A stretch of 64,000 nucleotides of DNA, taken from Dehalococcoidia bacterium (lineage in GTDB: Bacteria; Chloroflexota; Dehalococcoidia; SZUA-161). The translations under genes and the position numbers were made by a program. The stretch spans positions 1 through 64,000 of the forward strand of contig JAUXAX010000002.1 in NCBI GenBank assembly GCA_030619685.1, written 5' to 3'. The notes under the pieces were generated by a model. That model was not told the DNA's origin. It did not search any database and saw nothing but the letters and a program-made list of their open reading frames with translations. Of this stretch, positions 35,517 through 43,839 are shown in pieces (positions within the stretch are counted from its first letter, which is position 1; each line of letters opens with the position of its first letter).

Positions 35517-36773
35517 GTGGCAGAGGATAAAGAAAAGCCCCCGATGCTGGATCGTTACCGGGTCTTGGACTTAACTGATGACAGAGGGGCTTTGTGTGGC
35601 AAGACCCTGGCTGAGCTCGGTGCCGATGTGATAAAGGTGGAGCGGCCAGGCGGCGATACTTCCCGTAACATCGGACCTTTCTATCAAGATACGCCCGATC
35701 CCAAGAAAAGCCTCAACTGGTTCGCCTTCAACCTGAATAAGAGAGGAATAAGCCTCAACATCGAGACCAAAGATGGTCAGGAGCTATTCAAGAAGCTGGT
35801 GAAAACAGCCGATTTCGTTATCGAGTCCTTCAAGCCCGGATATCTGGACAAGCTGGGCCTGGGGTACAAGGCACTGAGCAAGGTCAACCCCAGGATTATC
35901 TTGACCTCTATCACTCCATTCGGGCAGACCGGGCCCTATAGCAACTACAACGCGTCCGACCTGATTACAATGGCCATGTCAGGTTACGTCTATATATGCG
36001 GAGATTCCGACCGGCCCCCGGTGCGGTTCAGCAGCGACCAGTCTTACTACCAGGCTTCCCTACAAGCGTCAGTGGGCACCCTGATCGCCCTCTACTACAG
36101 AGAGCTTAGCGGCGAGGGGCAGCACGTGGATGTCTCCATACAGGAGTCCATGGTGTGGACCCTTTGCTATGCCCCCCATGACTGGTACATCCTTAAGTCA
36201 CTGGAGCACACCAGGGAGGGGCCTCTTTGGAAGCGGTATGGTGTTACCTACCGGCTGATCTGGCCCTGCAAGGACGGCTATGTCTGCTACCGATTGCTTA
36301 TGGCACAGCCAGGAGCAGAGGTGATGAACGACTTAATAGCGTCCATGAACGCAGAGGGGCTGGGTGAGGATATGAAAGGCATAGAATGGACCAAACTGAG
36401 CTTTGCCGAGGTGTCCCAAGAGGTCATCAATCACTGGGAGGATGAGATCGGGAAGTACTTCCTCAGGCATACCAAGCGGGAGCTTCACGAGGAGGCGGTA
36501 AGGCAGAGAAACGTCATCCAGCCGGTTAATACCGGTAAAGACATCTTCGAATCCCCTCAGCTTGCTGCCAGGGATTTCTGGGTAGAGGTGGAACACCCTG
36601 AGCTGGGGACATCCATCACCTATCCCGGCTCCTATTTCAAATCCACCGGGACGTCGTGGCAAAAAGGGCACAGGGCTCCCCTTGTAGGCGAGCACAACGA
36701 GGAGATTTACCAGAAGGAACTGGGGCTCTCCAAGCAAGAGCTTGCCGTCCTGAAGAGGGAAAACGTTATCTAG
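35517..36773 (+). CDS. CaiB/BaiF family (class III) CoA-transferase
   Basis: 418 residues. Family signatures are the N-terminal YRVLDLTDDRGALCGKTLAELGADVIKVERPGGD, NLNKRGISLNIETKDG, DFVIESFKPG and the catalytic Asp in GEGQHVDVSIQESM. These enzymes move CoA between acids through an aspartyl anhydride. The start is a GTG after AAAGGAG. It is followed after 25 bp by a second member of the family. Adjacent pairs can form heteromers, as in BbsEF, so a two-subunit enzyme is plausible. The substrate is unknown. Confidence 0.88.
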   Translation: MAEDKEKPPMLDRYRVLDLTDDRGALCGKTLAELGADVIKVERPGGDTSRNIGPFYQDTPDPKKSLNWFAFNLNKRGISLNIETKDGQELFKKLVKTADFVIESFKPGYLDKLGLGYKALSKVNPRIILTSITPFGQTGPYSNYNASDLITMAMSGYVYICGDSDRPPVRFSSDQSYYQASLQASVGTLIALYYRELSGEGQHVDVSIQESMVWTLCYAPHDWYILKSLEHTREGPLWKRYGVTYRLIWPCKDGYVCYRLLMAQPGAEVMNDLIASMNAEGLGEDMKGIEWTKLSFAEVSQEVINHWEDEIGKYFLRHTKRELHEEAVRQRNVIQPVNTGKDIFESPQLAARDFWVEVEHPELGTSITYPGSYFKSTGTSWQKGHRAPLVGEHNEEIYQKELGLSKQELAVLKRENVI

Positions 36774-36798
36774 TCTTCTAAGCAAGAGGGCTATCGAG

Positions 36799-38022
36799 AT
36801 GAAGAAAAGGAAGTACGCGCTGGAAGGGTTAAAGGTGGTGGATTTCTCCTGGGTCTTCACCGGACCCATAGTAACCAAATTCCTCGGTGACCACGGCGCG
36901 GAGATAATCAAGATAGAATCCGCCACCAGGCCGGATGGCACCAGAGTATACACACCGATCAGGCCCGGCGCGGTGGGGTTAAACAGCAGCGGCGTTTTCG
37001 CCAACTACAACTCCAGCAAGTACAGCCTGAACATAAATCTGCGTGAGCCCCGGGGCGTGGAGATAGTGAAGAGACTTGTGGAGAGGGCTGACATAGTTCT
37101 GGAAACCTTCGGCCCCGGCGTGATGAAGAGGCGGGGCTTGGACTATGAGGAATTGAAGAAGGTGAAGCCGGACATAATTATGCTCAGCATGAGCATGGTC
37201 GGCCAATACGGACCCCATTCCCAGCAGCCCTCATTCGGCCAAGTTCTACAGGCGACAAACGGATTCGTCCACCTCCTCGGCTGGCCTGACCGGCCGCCTT
37301 CGTTACCGGTCGCCGCCTATACCGATTTCATCGCACCGTGGTACGTCCTCATAGCACTGATGGGCGCCCTCGACTACCGGCGCCGCACAGGCAAGGGGCA
37401 ATACATAGACCTCGCCATGCTGGAAGCCAGCGTCCATCCCGCCTCACCGGTGGTGATGGACTACACAGTCAATGGCAGGGTACAGAACCGCATGGGCAAC
37501 CGCTGCCCCGGCGCTGCGCCCCACGCAGTATACCCCTGCAAGGATCACGAGCGCTGGTGTGCCATAGCCGTATTCAGCGAAGAGGAGTGGCAGGCTCTGT
37601 GCCGGGTCATGGGCAACCCCGAGTGGACTAAGTCTCCAGAGTTCGATACCTTGCTGCACAGGACGGAGAACATCGAGGAGCTGGACAGGCTGATGGGCGA
37701 GTGGACACGAAACTACACGCCGGAAGAGATAATGGCCAAGCTGCAAGCAGTGGGTGTAGCCGCAGGTGTGGTGCAGACTGGCGAAGACCTGGTGGACCAT
37801 GACCTGCAACTGAGGCACCGGCACCACTTCGTAGAAATGGAACATGCCGAGATGGGACTACATCTCAGCGAGAGGCCGCCTTTCCGGCTATCTAAAACCC
37901 CATCGGAGCCTCAAAGGCCCTTCCCTTCCTTCGGCGAGCATACCGAGTTTGTTTGCAAGGAGATCCTGGGCATGGGCGATGAAGAGTTCGCCGAACTGAT
38001 CGGCGCTGGGGTTCTCAGTTGA
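36799..38022 (+). CDS. CaiB/BaiF family (class III) CoA-transferase, adjacent paralogue
   Basis: 407 residues. It has GLKVVDFSWVFTGPIVTKFLGD, GAEIIKIES, LVERADIVLETFGPGVMKRRGLDYEEL and the catalytic Asp in GKGQYIDLAMLEASV. The opening FSWVFTGP... is typical of aryl- or benzylsuccinate-type class III transferases, though this is only suggestive. Both this and the preceding gene keep the Asp, so both could be active. Its stop overlaps the -35 of the ileS T-box promoter. Confidence 0.88.
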   Translation: MKKRKYALEGLKVVDFSWVFTGPIVTKFLGDHGAEIIKIESATRPDGTRVYTPIRPGAVGLNSSGVFANYNSSKYSLNINLREPRGVEIVKRLVERADIVLETFGPGVMKRRGLDYEELKKVKPDIIMLSMSMVGQYGPHSQQPSFGQVLQATNGFVHLLGWPDRPPSLPVAAYTDFIAPWYVLIALMGALDYRRRTGKGQYIDLAMLEASVHPASPVVMDYTVNGRVQNRMGNRCPGAAPHAVYPCKDHERWCAIAVFSEEEWQALCRVMGNPEWTKSPEFDTLLHRTENIEELDRLMGEWTRNYTPEEIMAKLQAVGVAAGVVQTGEDLVDHDLQLRHRHHFVEMEHAEMGLHLSERPPFRLSKTPSEPQRPFPSFGEHTEFVCKEILGMGDEEFAELIGAGVLS

Positions 38023-38047
38023 CAACTGCGCGACAATATGTTAAGTT
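38019..38047 (+). promoter_or_regulatory. candidate promoter for the T-box/ileS transcript
   Basis: TTGACA (38019-38024, overlapping the stop of the preceding gene), 17-bp spacer, TAAGTT (38042-38047). The -35 is perfect and the -10 is weak. It lies just before the T-box leader. Confidence 0.45.
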
Positions 38048-38049
38048 CC

Positions 38050-38322
38050 ATCAGAAAAAGGCAGTGACGGAGACGAGTAGACGGGGAAGTCACACAGCGA
38101 GTCTGGTACGGTGAGAGCAGATGTGACCGAGCCAGGCGAAAATCCCTCCCGAGCCGTCAATCGAAAAGGGTATCCTGAGTAGACTTGGCCGGTTTCGTCA
38201 GCCGTTATCCGTGACGGGGCATGATTACGTGCCTTAATGAGGGCCCCGACAAGTCGGGGAAGTAGGGTGGTACCGCGGGAATCAAGTCCCGTCCCTTCGG
38301 GGATGGGGCTCTTTGTTTTGGC
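38050..38322 (+). promoter_or_regulatory. T-box riboswitch (isoleucine) upstream of ileS
   Basis: A typical T-box leader: stem I with GACGAGTAGACGGGGAAG and GGTGAGAGC, a candidate Ile specifier ATC at 38142-38144 in GCGAAAATCCC, TGAGTAGAC...CCGTTATC of stem III, the conserved T-box AGGGTGGTACCGCG at 38264-38277, and a terminator (CCCGTCCC paired with GGGATGGG, then a T-rich tail, about 38288-38318). Uncharged tRNA-Ile should favour the antiterminator and switch on ileS. Confidence 0.92.
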
Positions 38323-38333
38323 AGGAGGATTCG

Positions 38334-41300
38334 ATGTTTAAGCCGGTGGCCAGCAAGGTGAATTTCCCTGAGCTTGAGCAGCGTATACTCAGCTTTTGGC
38401 AGGAAAAACGGATATTTGAGCGAAGCGTGGAGCAGCGTCAGGGTGGCGCTCAATATGTTCTTTATGAGGGCCCTCCTACAGCGAATGCCAGCCCGGGCAT
38501 CCACCATGTGCTGGCGAGGGTGTTCAAGGACATATTCCCTCGCTACAAGGCGATGAAGGGCTACTATACCCCGCGTAGGGCGGGTTGGGATACTCACGGG
38601 CTTCCAGTGGAGCTTGAGGTTGAGAATGAGCTCGGGCTTAAGAGCAAGCCCGATATCGAGGCTTATGGTGTGGCTGAGTTCAACAGCCGCTGTCGCCAGA
38701 ACGTGCTCAAGTATGTCGAGGAGTGGCAGGAGCTCACGGATCGAATTGGCTTCTGGATAGACATGGGGCATCCTTATGTAACCTTCGACAACGGCTATAT
38801 CGAGACCTGCTGGTGGATAGTAAAGCAACTGTGGGAAAAGGGGCTTATCTACCAGGGCTATAAGGTCACGCCGCACTGCCCCCGCTGCGAAACCAGCCTC
38901 AGCTCGCACGAGGTGGCCCTGGGCTATGAAGAGGTGGATGACCCTTCGATTTACGTGAAGTTCAAGATGACCGATAAATCCAGAAAGGAGCTGTTCGAAA
39001 AGCTTAGCCTGGAAGATGATGGTGTTGACACCTTCTTTCTCGCGTGGACCACTACCCCCTGGACCTTGCCTGGGAATACGGCCTTGGCGGTAGCTCCTGA
39101 CGATCAGTACGCGGTGCTAGAAGGAGCAGCTGGGCGCCTGATTTTGGCTGCCGACCTCGTCGAGAAAACACGACTCGAGGGCTATGAAACGGTGAATACT
39201 TTGCCCGGCGCGGATTTGGTGGGACTGCATTATCAACCGCTTTATTATGAACCGCGCTACCCTATTGCTATTGCCTACAGTAAGGGAGATAAGCCGGCTT
39301 ATCGAATTATCGAGGGCGATTTTGTCTCCATGGATGAGGGGACAGGCATCGTTCACATTGCCCCCGCCTATGGGCAGGTAGATTTTGAAGTCAGTGAGAA
39401 AGAGGGTCTACCGCTTGTTCACACTGTTGACCTCAGTGGTCGGGTGGAGAGCGATCTTATTACAGGTTTAACTCCCAAAAAGCGTAAGGAGGTTCTTGAA
39501 GCCTCTAGACCTGTGACGTTTGTGCCAGTGAGGTTTCAGACAGTCCTACCGGGTGCTGGTAAATTTGTCAAGGATGCCGACCCGCTCATCCTCGAAGACC
39601 TGAAATCACGGGGGCTCCTCTACCGTCGCGAGACCATCCGCCATACCTACCCCTTCTGCTGGCGCTGTGAGGCCCCGCTGCTCTACTACGCCAAGCCCTC
39701 GTGGTATATCAAGACGACGGCGATGAAGGACAGGCTCATCTCGGGCAACGCTGAGATCAACTGGTACCCCGAGTACATCAAGTACGGGCGCTTCGGTGAC
39801 TGGCTGGAGAATAACGTGGACTGGGCTTTCTCGCGGGAGCGCTACTGGGGCACGCCGCTGCCGATCTGGCGCTGCCAGAGCTGTGGGCGAGGTGATGTCT
39901 ACTATTATGAGTGCGTAGGCAGCGTTGAAGAGCTTAAGAGCAAACCAGGCATCAGAGGTATAGATGGGCTCTCGGACTTGCACCGTCCCTACATAGACGA
40001 GGTGACATACGATTGTCCCCAATGTGGCACGGAGATGCGCCGTGTGCCTGAGGTTATCGATTGCTGGTTCGACTCTGGGGCTATGCCCTTCGCCCAGTGG
40101 CACTATCCCTTCGAGAACCAGGCTCTTTTCAAGGAACGCTTCCCCGCTGACTACATCTGCGAGGCTGTGGACCAGACGCGGGGCTGGTTCTACAGCCTGC
40201 ATGCCCTCTCTATTCTTCTTGAGGAGCAGCCCTGCTTTAGGAATGTGATTTGTCTCGGCCATATCCTCGATAGCATCGGGGAGAAGATGAGCAAGTCGAA
40301 GAGCAACGTTGTCAGTCCTGAGGAGGTGCTGGATGCCAGCGGGGCCGATGCGCTGCGCTGGTATCTATATACCTCCTCCCCTCCGGGCAACGTGCGCCGC
40401 TTCTCCGGAGAGCTAGTTGATGAAGTTGTACGTAAGTTCTTGCTAACCCTATGGAATACCTACTCTTTCTTCGTGACCTATGCCAACATCGATAAATTCG
40501 ACCCTCGTACTACCGTCAGCCTGGAGGGCCTTCCTGAACTCGATCGTTGGATATTTTCGGAGCTCAACCAGCTTGTCGATAGGGTAACTCGCTCGCTCGA
40601 CCAATATGATCCCACAGGGGCGGGACGGATGATCGAGGACTTCGTGCAAGACCTCTCTAATTGGTACGTGAGAAGGAGCCGAAGGCGATTCTGGAAGAGC
40701 GAGAACGATGCTGACAAACAAGCGGCTTATACAACCCTCTACCAGTGCCTGGTCACATTGGCCAAGCTGCTTGCCCCGTTCACTCCGTTTATTGCTGAGG
40801 AGATTTATCAAAACCTGGTGAGGTCGGCTGATGGTAGTGCTCCGGAGAGCGTTCACCTCACTGATTATCCCCAGGCTGACCTGAGTCGGGTTGATGAGGA
40901 ACTATCCGCCGATACTCGTTTGGCGATGACGGTGTCGAGTCTGGGACATTCTGCTCGCGCCAAAGCGAACCTGAAAGTGCGCCAGCCCTTGGCGAAAGTT
41001 CTGGTGAAGGTGCGCTCGAAAAGGGAGAAAGCAGGCTTGGAGCGAATGCGTTCTCAGATTTTGGATGAACTCAACGTGAAAGATGTGACAATCAAGGTAC
41101 CTACAGCTAAGGTTACAGCAGAAGGCCTGCCTCCTAGTGTTAGTGTCGAATTGGATACTAATATTGATCAAAAGCTTGCTGACGAGGGGATGGCGCGGGA
41201 GCTGGTGCACCGCCTACAGACGATGCGCAAGCAGGCTGGCTTCGATATCGCTGATTACATCGAGACCTATTATCAGGGGGGGGATTCGATCCAGCGAGTG

Positions 41301-41444
41301 ATGAGGGAACATGCCGCCTACATCAAGCAGGAGACCTTGTCACAAACGTTAACTCAGGGCAGTCCCCCGGATGGAGCCTTTGCCAAGAGCCACACGATTG
41401 ACGGCGATGAGGTAGTGTTGGCGGTAAAGAGAGTGAGCGGCTAG
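38334..41444 (+). CDS. ileS: isoleucyl-tRNA synthetase, type 2, with altered HIGH motif (GIHH)
   Basis: 1036 residues, the long eukaryote-like type 2 IleRS. Domains in order are the Rossmann core with RRAGWDTHGLPVELEVE, the CP1 editing domain (TTTPWTLPGNTA; DEGTGIVHIAPAYG), the KMSKS loop (GEKMSKSKSNVV, Lys651) and the anticodon-binding domain. The HxGH signature is replaced by Gly55-Ile56-His57-His58 in NASPGIHHVLARVFKD: the first and third residues appear swapped. This GXHH swap is known from a subset of type 2 IleRS and is linked to extreme mupirocin resistance. AGGAGG precedes the ATG, and a T-box controls it. The stop overlaps the convergent protease gene by 4 nt. Confidence 0.95.
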   Translation: MFKPVASKVNFPELEQRILSFWQEKRIFERSVEQRQGGAQYVLYEGPPTANASPGIHHVLARVFKDIFPRYKAMKGYYTPRRAGWDTHGLPVELEVENELGLKSKPDIEAYGVAEFNSRCRQNVLKYVEEWQELTDRIGFWIDMGHPYVTFDNGYIETCWWIVKQLWEKGLIYQGYKVTPHCPRCETSLSSHEVALGYEEVDDPSIYVKFKMTDKSRKELFEKLSLEDDGVDTFFLAWTTTPWTLPGNTALAVAPDDQYAVLEGAAGRLILAADLVEKTRLEGYETVNTLPGADLVGLHYQPLYYEPRYPIAIAYSKGDKPAYRIIEGDFVSMDEGTGIVHIAPAYGQVDFEVSEKEGLPLVHTVDLSGRVESDLITGLTPKKRKEVLEASRPVTFVPVRFQTVLPGAGKFVKDADPLILEDLKSRGLLYRRETIRHTYPFCWRCEAPLLYYAKPSWYIKTTAMKDRLISGNAEINWYPEYIKYGRFGDWLENNVDWAFSRERYWGTPLPIWRCQSCGRGDVYYYECVGSVEELKSKPGIRGIDGLSDLHRPYIDEVTYDCPQCGTEMRRVPEVIDCWFDSGAMPFAQWHYPFENQALFKERFPADYICEAVDQTRGWFYSLHALSILLEEQPCFRNVICLGHILDSIGEKMSKSKSNVVSPEEVLDASGADALRWYLYTSSPPGNVRRFSGELVDEVVRKFLLTLWNTYSFFVTYANIDKFDPRTTVSLEGLPELDRWIFSELNQLVDRVTRSLDQYDPTGAGRMIEDFVQDLSNWYVRRSRRRFWKSENDADKQAAYTTLYQCLVTLAKLLAPFTPFIAEEIYQNLVRSADGSAPESVHLTDYPQADLSRVDEELSADTRLAMTVSSLGHSARAKANLKVRQPLAKVLVKVRSKREKAGLERMRSQILDELNVKDVTIKVPTAKVTAEGLPPSVSVELDTNIDQKLADEGMARELVHRLQTMRKQAGFDIADYIETYYQGGDSIQRVMREHAAYIKQETLSQTLTQGSPPDGAFAKSHTIDGDEVVLAVKRVSG

Positions 41445-42538
41445 AGTCCTTCCGGCCTCTCTCCTAGGGTGACCCAGACTTCGTGCTGCTCCTCCCCCCT
41501 CCAGAAGGTTATCTTCACCGTGTCCCCGACATCATACTGCCATAGTAGCTTTATCAGTTGGGATGCCTCCCTTACCTCCTGCCCCTGGAAGTGGGTGATA
41601 ACATCTTCGGTCTTGAGGCCTACCCCGGCTACCGGGCCATCCGGCGCAACGTACCACACTAAAACCCCTCTATTTCTGGACAGGCCGAGTTCCGTGGCCA
41701 GAGCCGGGGTAACTGTTCGCAGTGTGACACCCAGATAAGGTCTGGTGACTCGCCCGTACTGGACTAGGTCCTCATATACTCGCTGGGCGGTGCTGGCATT
41801 TACGGCAAAGCCGATGTTTTGCGCCGTGTATATGATGGCGCTGTTAATCCCCACTACTTTGCCTTCGAGATCTACCAAGGGTCCGCCGCTGTTCCCGGGG
41901 TTGATGGCGGCATCTGTCTGGATTATATCGTAATAGGTGCTCTCCTCTAAGGTGAAGGAGCGCTCGAGATTGCTCACTATGCCTACGGTCACCGTGGGGC
42001 CACCTTCAAGACCCAGGGCATTGCCCAGGGCAATTACCCAGTCTCCGATGCGTAGCTTCGAGGTGTCGGCGAAGCTGACTGTGGGGAAATTCTGCCCCTC
42101 TATCTTGATCACCGCCAGGTCGCTGAGGGGATCGGTGCCGACGATTTGGGCCTGATAGGTGTGGCCGTCGTCGGGGAGAAGCACCTCGATGTTGCGGGCA
42201 TCCTCAACTACGTGATTGTTGGTCAGGATATAGCCGTCCGAGCTGAGGAGCGCGCCTGAGCCACTCCTGGTACTTAAGGACTGGGTGAAAAGGGAGGACT
42301 CGAGATACTCAACAGAAATGTAGACCACTGCGGGTGTAACCTTTTCCACAACATCAGCGATGGAGGGAAGGGGTGATGGGGTGGATTGGGTGGGGGTTGC
42401 CGTTGGCTGGGTCGTAGGTGTAGGGGTCGCGGTGATGGTTGGGGTGGGGGTGCTCGTTTGATCTGATGCAGTGTCACATGCGCCGGCAAACAGCAGCAAG
42501 AGCACCACAGGCAAAACGAGGACTCTGATCCCAATCAT
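41441..42538 (-). CDS. HtrA/DegP-like trypsin-family serine protease, lipoprotein
   Basis: 365 residues. The N-terminal hydrophobic segment ends in LLFAGACD, a lipobox, so it is probably anchored to the outer face of the membrane. A Thr/Pro-rich linker (about residues 28-58) leads to the protease domain with the catalytic His in LTNNHVVEDA, Asp in DPLSDLAVIKI and Ser in NPGNSGGPLVD. One PDZ domain follows (RPYLGVTLRTVTP, VAPDGPVAGVGLKTEDVI). It likely handles misfolded envelope proteins. It is followed on the same strand by nothing, since ileS converges. Confidence 0.92.
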   Translation of the reverse strand: MIGIRVLVLPVVLLLLFAGACDTASDQTSTPTPTITATPTPTTQPTATPTQSTPSPLPSIADVVEKVTPAVVYISVEYLESSLFTQSLSTRSGSGALLSSDGYILTNNHVVEDARNIEVLLPDDGHTYQAQIVGTDPLSDLAVIKIEGQNFPTVSFADTSKLRIGDWVIALGNALGLEGGPTVTVGIVSNLERSFTLEESTYYDIIQTDAAINPGNSGGPLVDLEGKVVGINSAIIYTAQNIGFAVNASTAQRVYEDLVQYGRVTRPYLGVTLRTVTPALATELGLSRNRGVLVWYVAPDGPVAGVGLKTEDVITHFQGQEVREASQLIKLLWQYDVGDTVKITFWRGEEQHEVWVTLGERPEGL

Positions 42539-42564
42539 CCTAGAGGTCGCTTGTCTTTCTTAGG

Positions 42565-43548
42565 TTAACCTTTTCCTAGCATCAGTCGGCGGAGTGCGCC
42601 GACACCGCCTGAGGTTAGCGATGACATGTTTATGAAAATCACTGACCCCGATGGCGTCAATCTGAGGAGCTTCTCCTTAGCAGTTTCCCCAGCCAGGGCT
42701 TCTGTGGCCAGCGCGGATTTCACCCTGGGGTATACTGAGGTAAGCTTGGCGCAGAAGAGCAGGAGCACTGCAGAGATATACGACCAAGTCATCAAGGCGA
42801 TGATTATGCCCATGGAACCGTAGACAACGCTGTAGGTAGCGAAGTTGGCCACGAACCAGACGAAGATGTTTTTGACAATCTCGAATAGTACCGCTGCTAC
42901 AAGTGCTCCCATCGCGGCATGCCGCCAGTAGACTCTGGTGTTGGGAACCAACTTGTAGAGGAAGAGAAAACCCAGGAAAGCGATAAAGACGCTAGTCGCG
43001 ATTACAGCAGAGTGCCAAACTAGGCTGCCATCCATAAGTCGTTCTCCGAAAACAGGGAGGCTTGCCTCTCGGATGATCTTAAAAGCGGTAGTCAAGCCGA
43101 GAGACATGAGTATAAGGGCGCCAAATCCCATCATCATCAGGAACTCCATTAACCTCTCGTGGAAGAAGGGACGGGGCTGCTTTACGCCCCAGGCGGTATT
43201 CAGAGATTTCCTGATGGCATTGAACACGGCCATGCCGGCCCAGATAAGCCCTATGGTGGCTATTACTCCTGCCGCTTCCCAGCCACTGGAGATCCTCCGG
43301 AGCTGCTCAGTCAAGAAGGGTGCTGAAACTGGGATGAAATCGGTGACTGTTTCAGTCACTCTGTGCGCGACATCGGGTTCTCGTATGATGTAGCCGAATA
43401 TCGAAACTGCTGCCAAGACTAAAGGGAAGAGTGAAAGCAGAAGATAATAGGAGATGGCTCCTGCCAGATGGGGGCAATTGTCGGTAAGGAACTCGTTAAC
43501 GGCCCCTTTTATCACTTCTGCAACAGTCAGTAATCGCCGCGCTGTCAT
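42565..43548 (-). CDS. YihY/BrkB-family inner membrane protein
   Basis: 327 residues with about six membrane segments. Family marks are DNCPHLAGAISYYLLLSLFPL near the N-terminus, AVFNAIRKSLNTAWGV and the C-terminal YGSMGIIIALMTWSYISAVLLLFCA. These proteins were once called ribonuclease BN, which was an error; their function is still unclear and may involve transport or envelope integrity. It lies 26 bp upstream of the HtrA-like gene on the same strand, so the two probably form an envelope operon. Confidence 0.88.
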   Translation of the reverse strand: MTARRLLTVAEVIKGAVNEFLTDNCPHLAGAISYYLLLSLFPLVLAAVSIFGYIIREPDVAHRVTETVTDFIPVSAPFLTEQLRRISSGWEAAGVIATIGLIWAGMAVFNAIRKSLNTAWGVKQPRPFFHERLMEFLMMMGFGALILMSLGLTTAFKIIREASLPVFGERLMDGSLVWHSAVIATSVFIAFLGFLFLYKLVPNTRVYWRHAAMGALVAAVLFEIVKNIFVWFVANFATYSVVYGSMGIIIALMTWSYISAVLLLFCAKLTSVYPRVKSALATEALAGETAKEKLLRLTPSGSVIFINMSSLTSGGVGALRRLMLGKG

Positions 43549-43698
43549 TGCTCCTTTTTCAGCCTCTATCAGCGTTTATCGATTTATGGTTGAGACGCTG
43601 GTTTTTAACCTGCTCCGCTTATTTCAGTCCTTCCCTCGTTCTGGCTGGATGGACTGACGGACTGTCCTGGTACCTGCATTCTGGTTTAGACCCAATCA

Positions 43699-43743
43699 AA
43701 AGTCCGCCTTGCTGTTTCTCGACTCTGTTGGACAGCGGACTTT
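43699..43743. terminator. possible bidirectional terminator hairpin
   Basis: AAAGTCCGC (43699-43707) pairs with GCGGACTTT (43735-43743), with A/T-rich flanks on both sides (TTTT on the minus side, TAAATCTATTTT on the plus side). It lies between accDA and the YihY gene. A second inverted repeat, TTGTCAAGT (43763-43771) with ACTTGACAA (43798-43806), sits nearer the accDA end. The rest of the 291-bp gap shows no gene. Confidence 0.5.
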
Positions 43744-43839
43744 AAATCTATTTTATCACGTGTTGTCAAGTCCTACCGCTGGTATCTATATAAAGTAACT
43801 TGACAAGTGCCGGCTGGTCAGCACCTTGGTGCAGGACTG

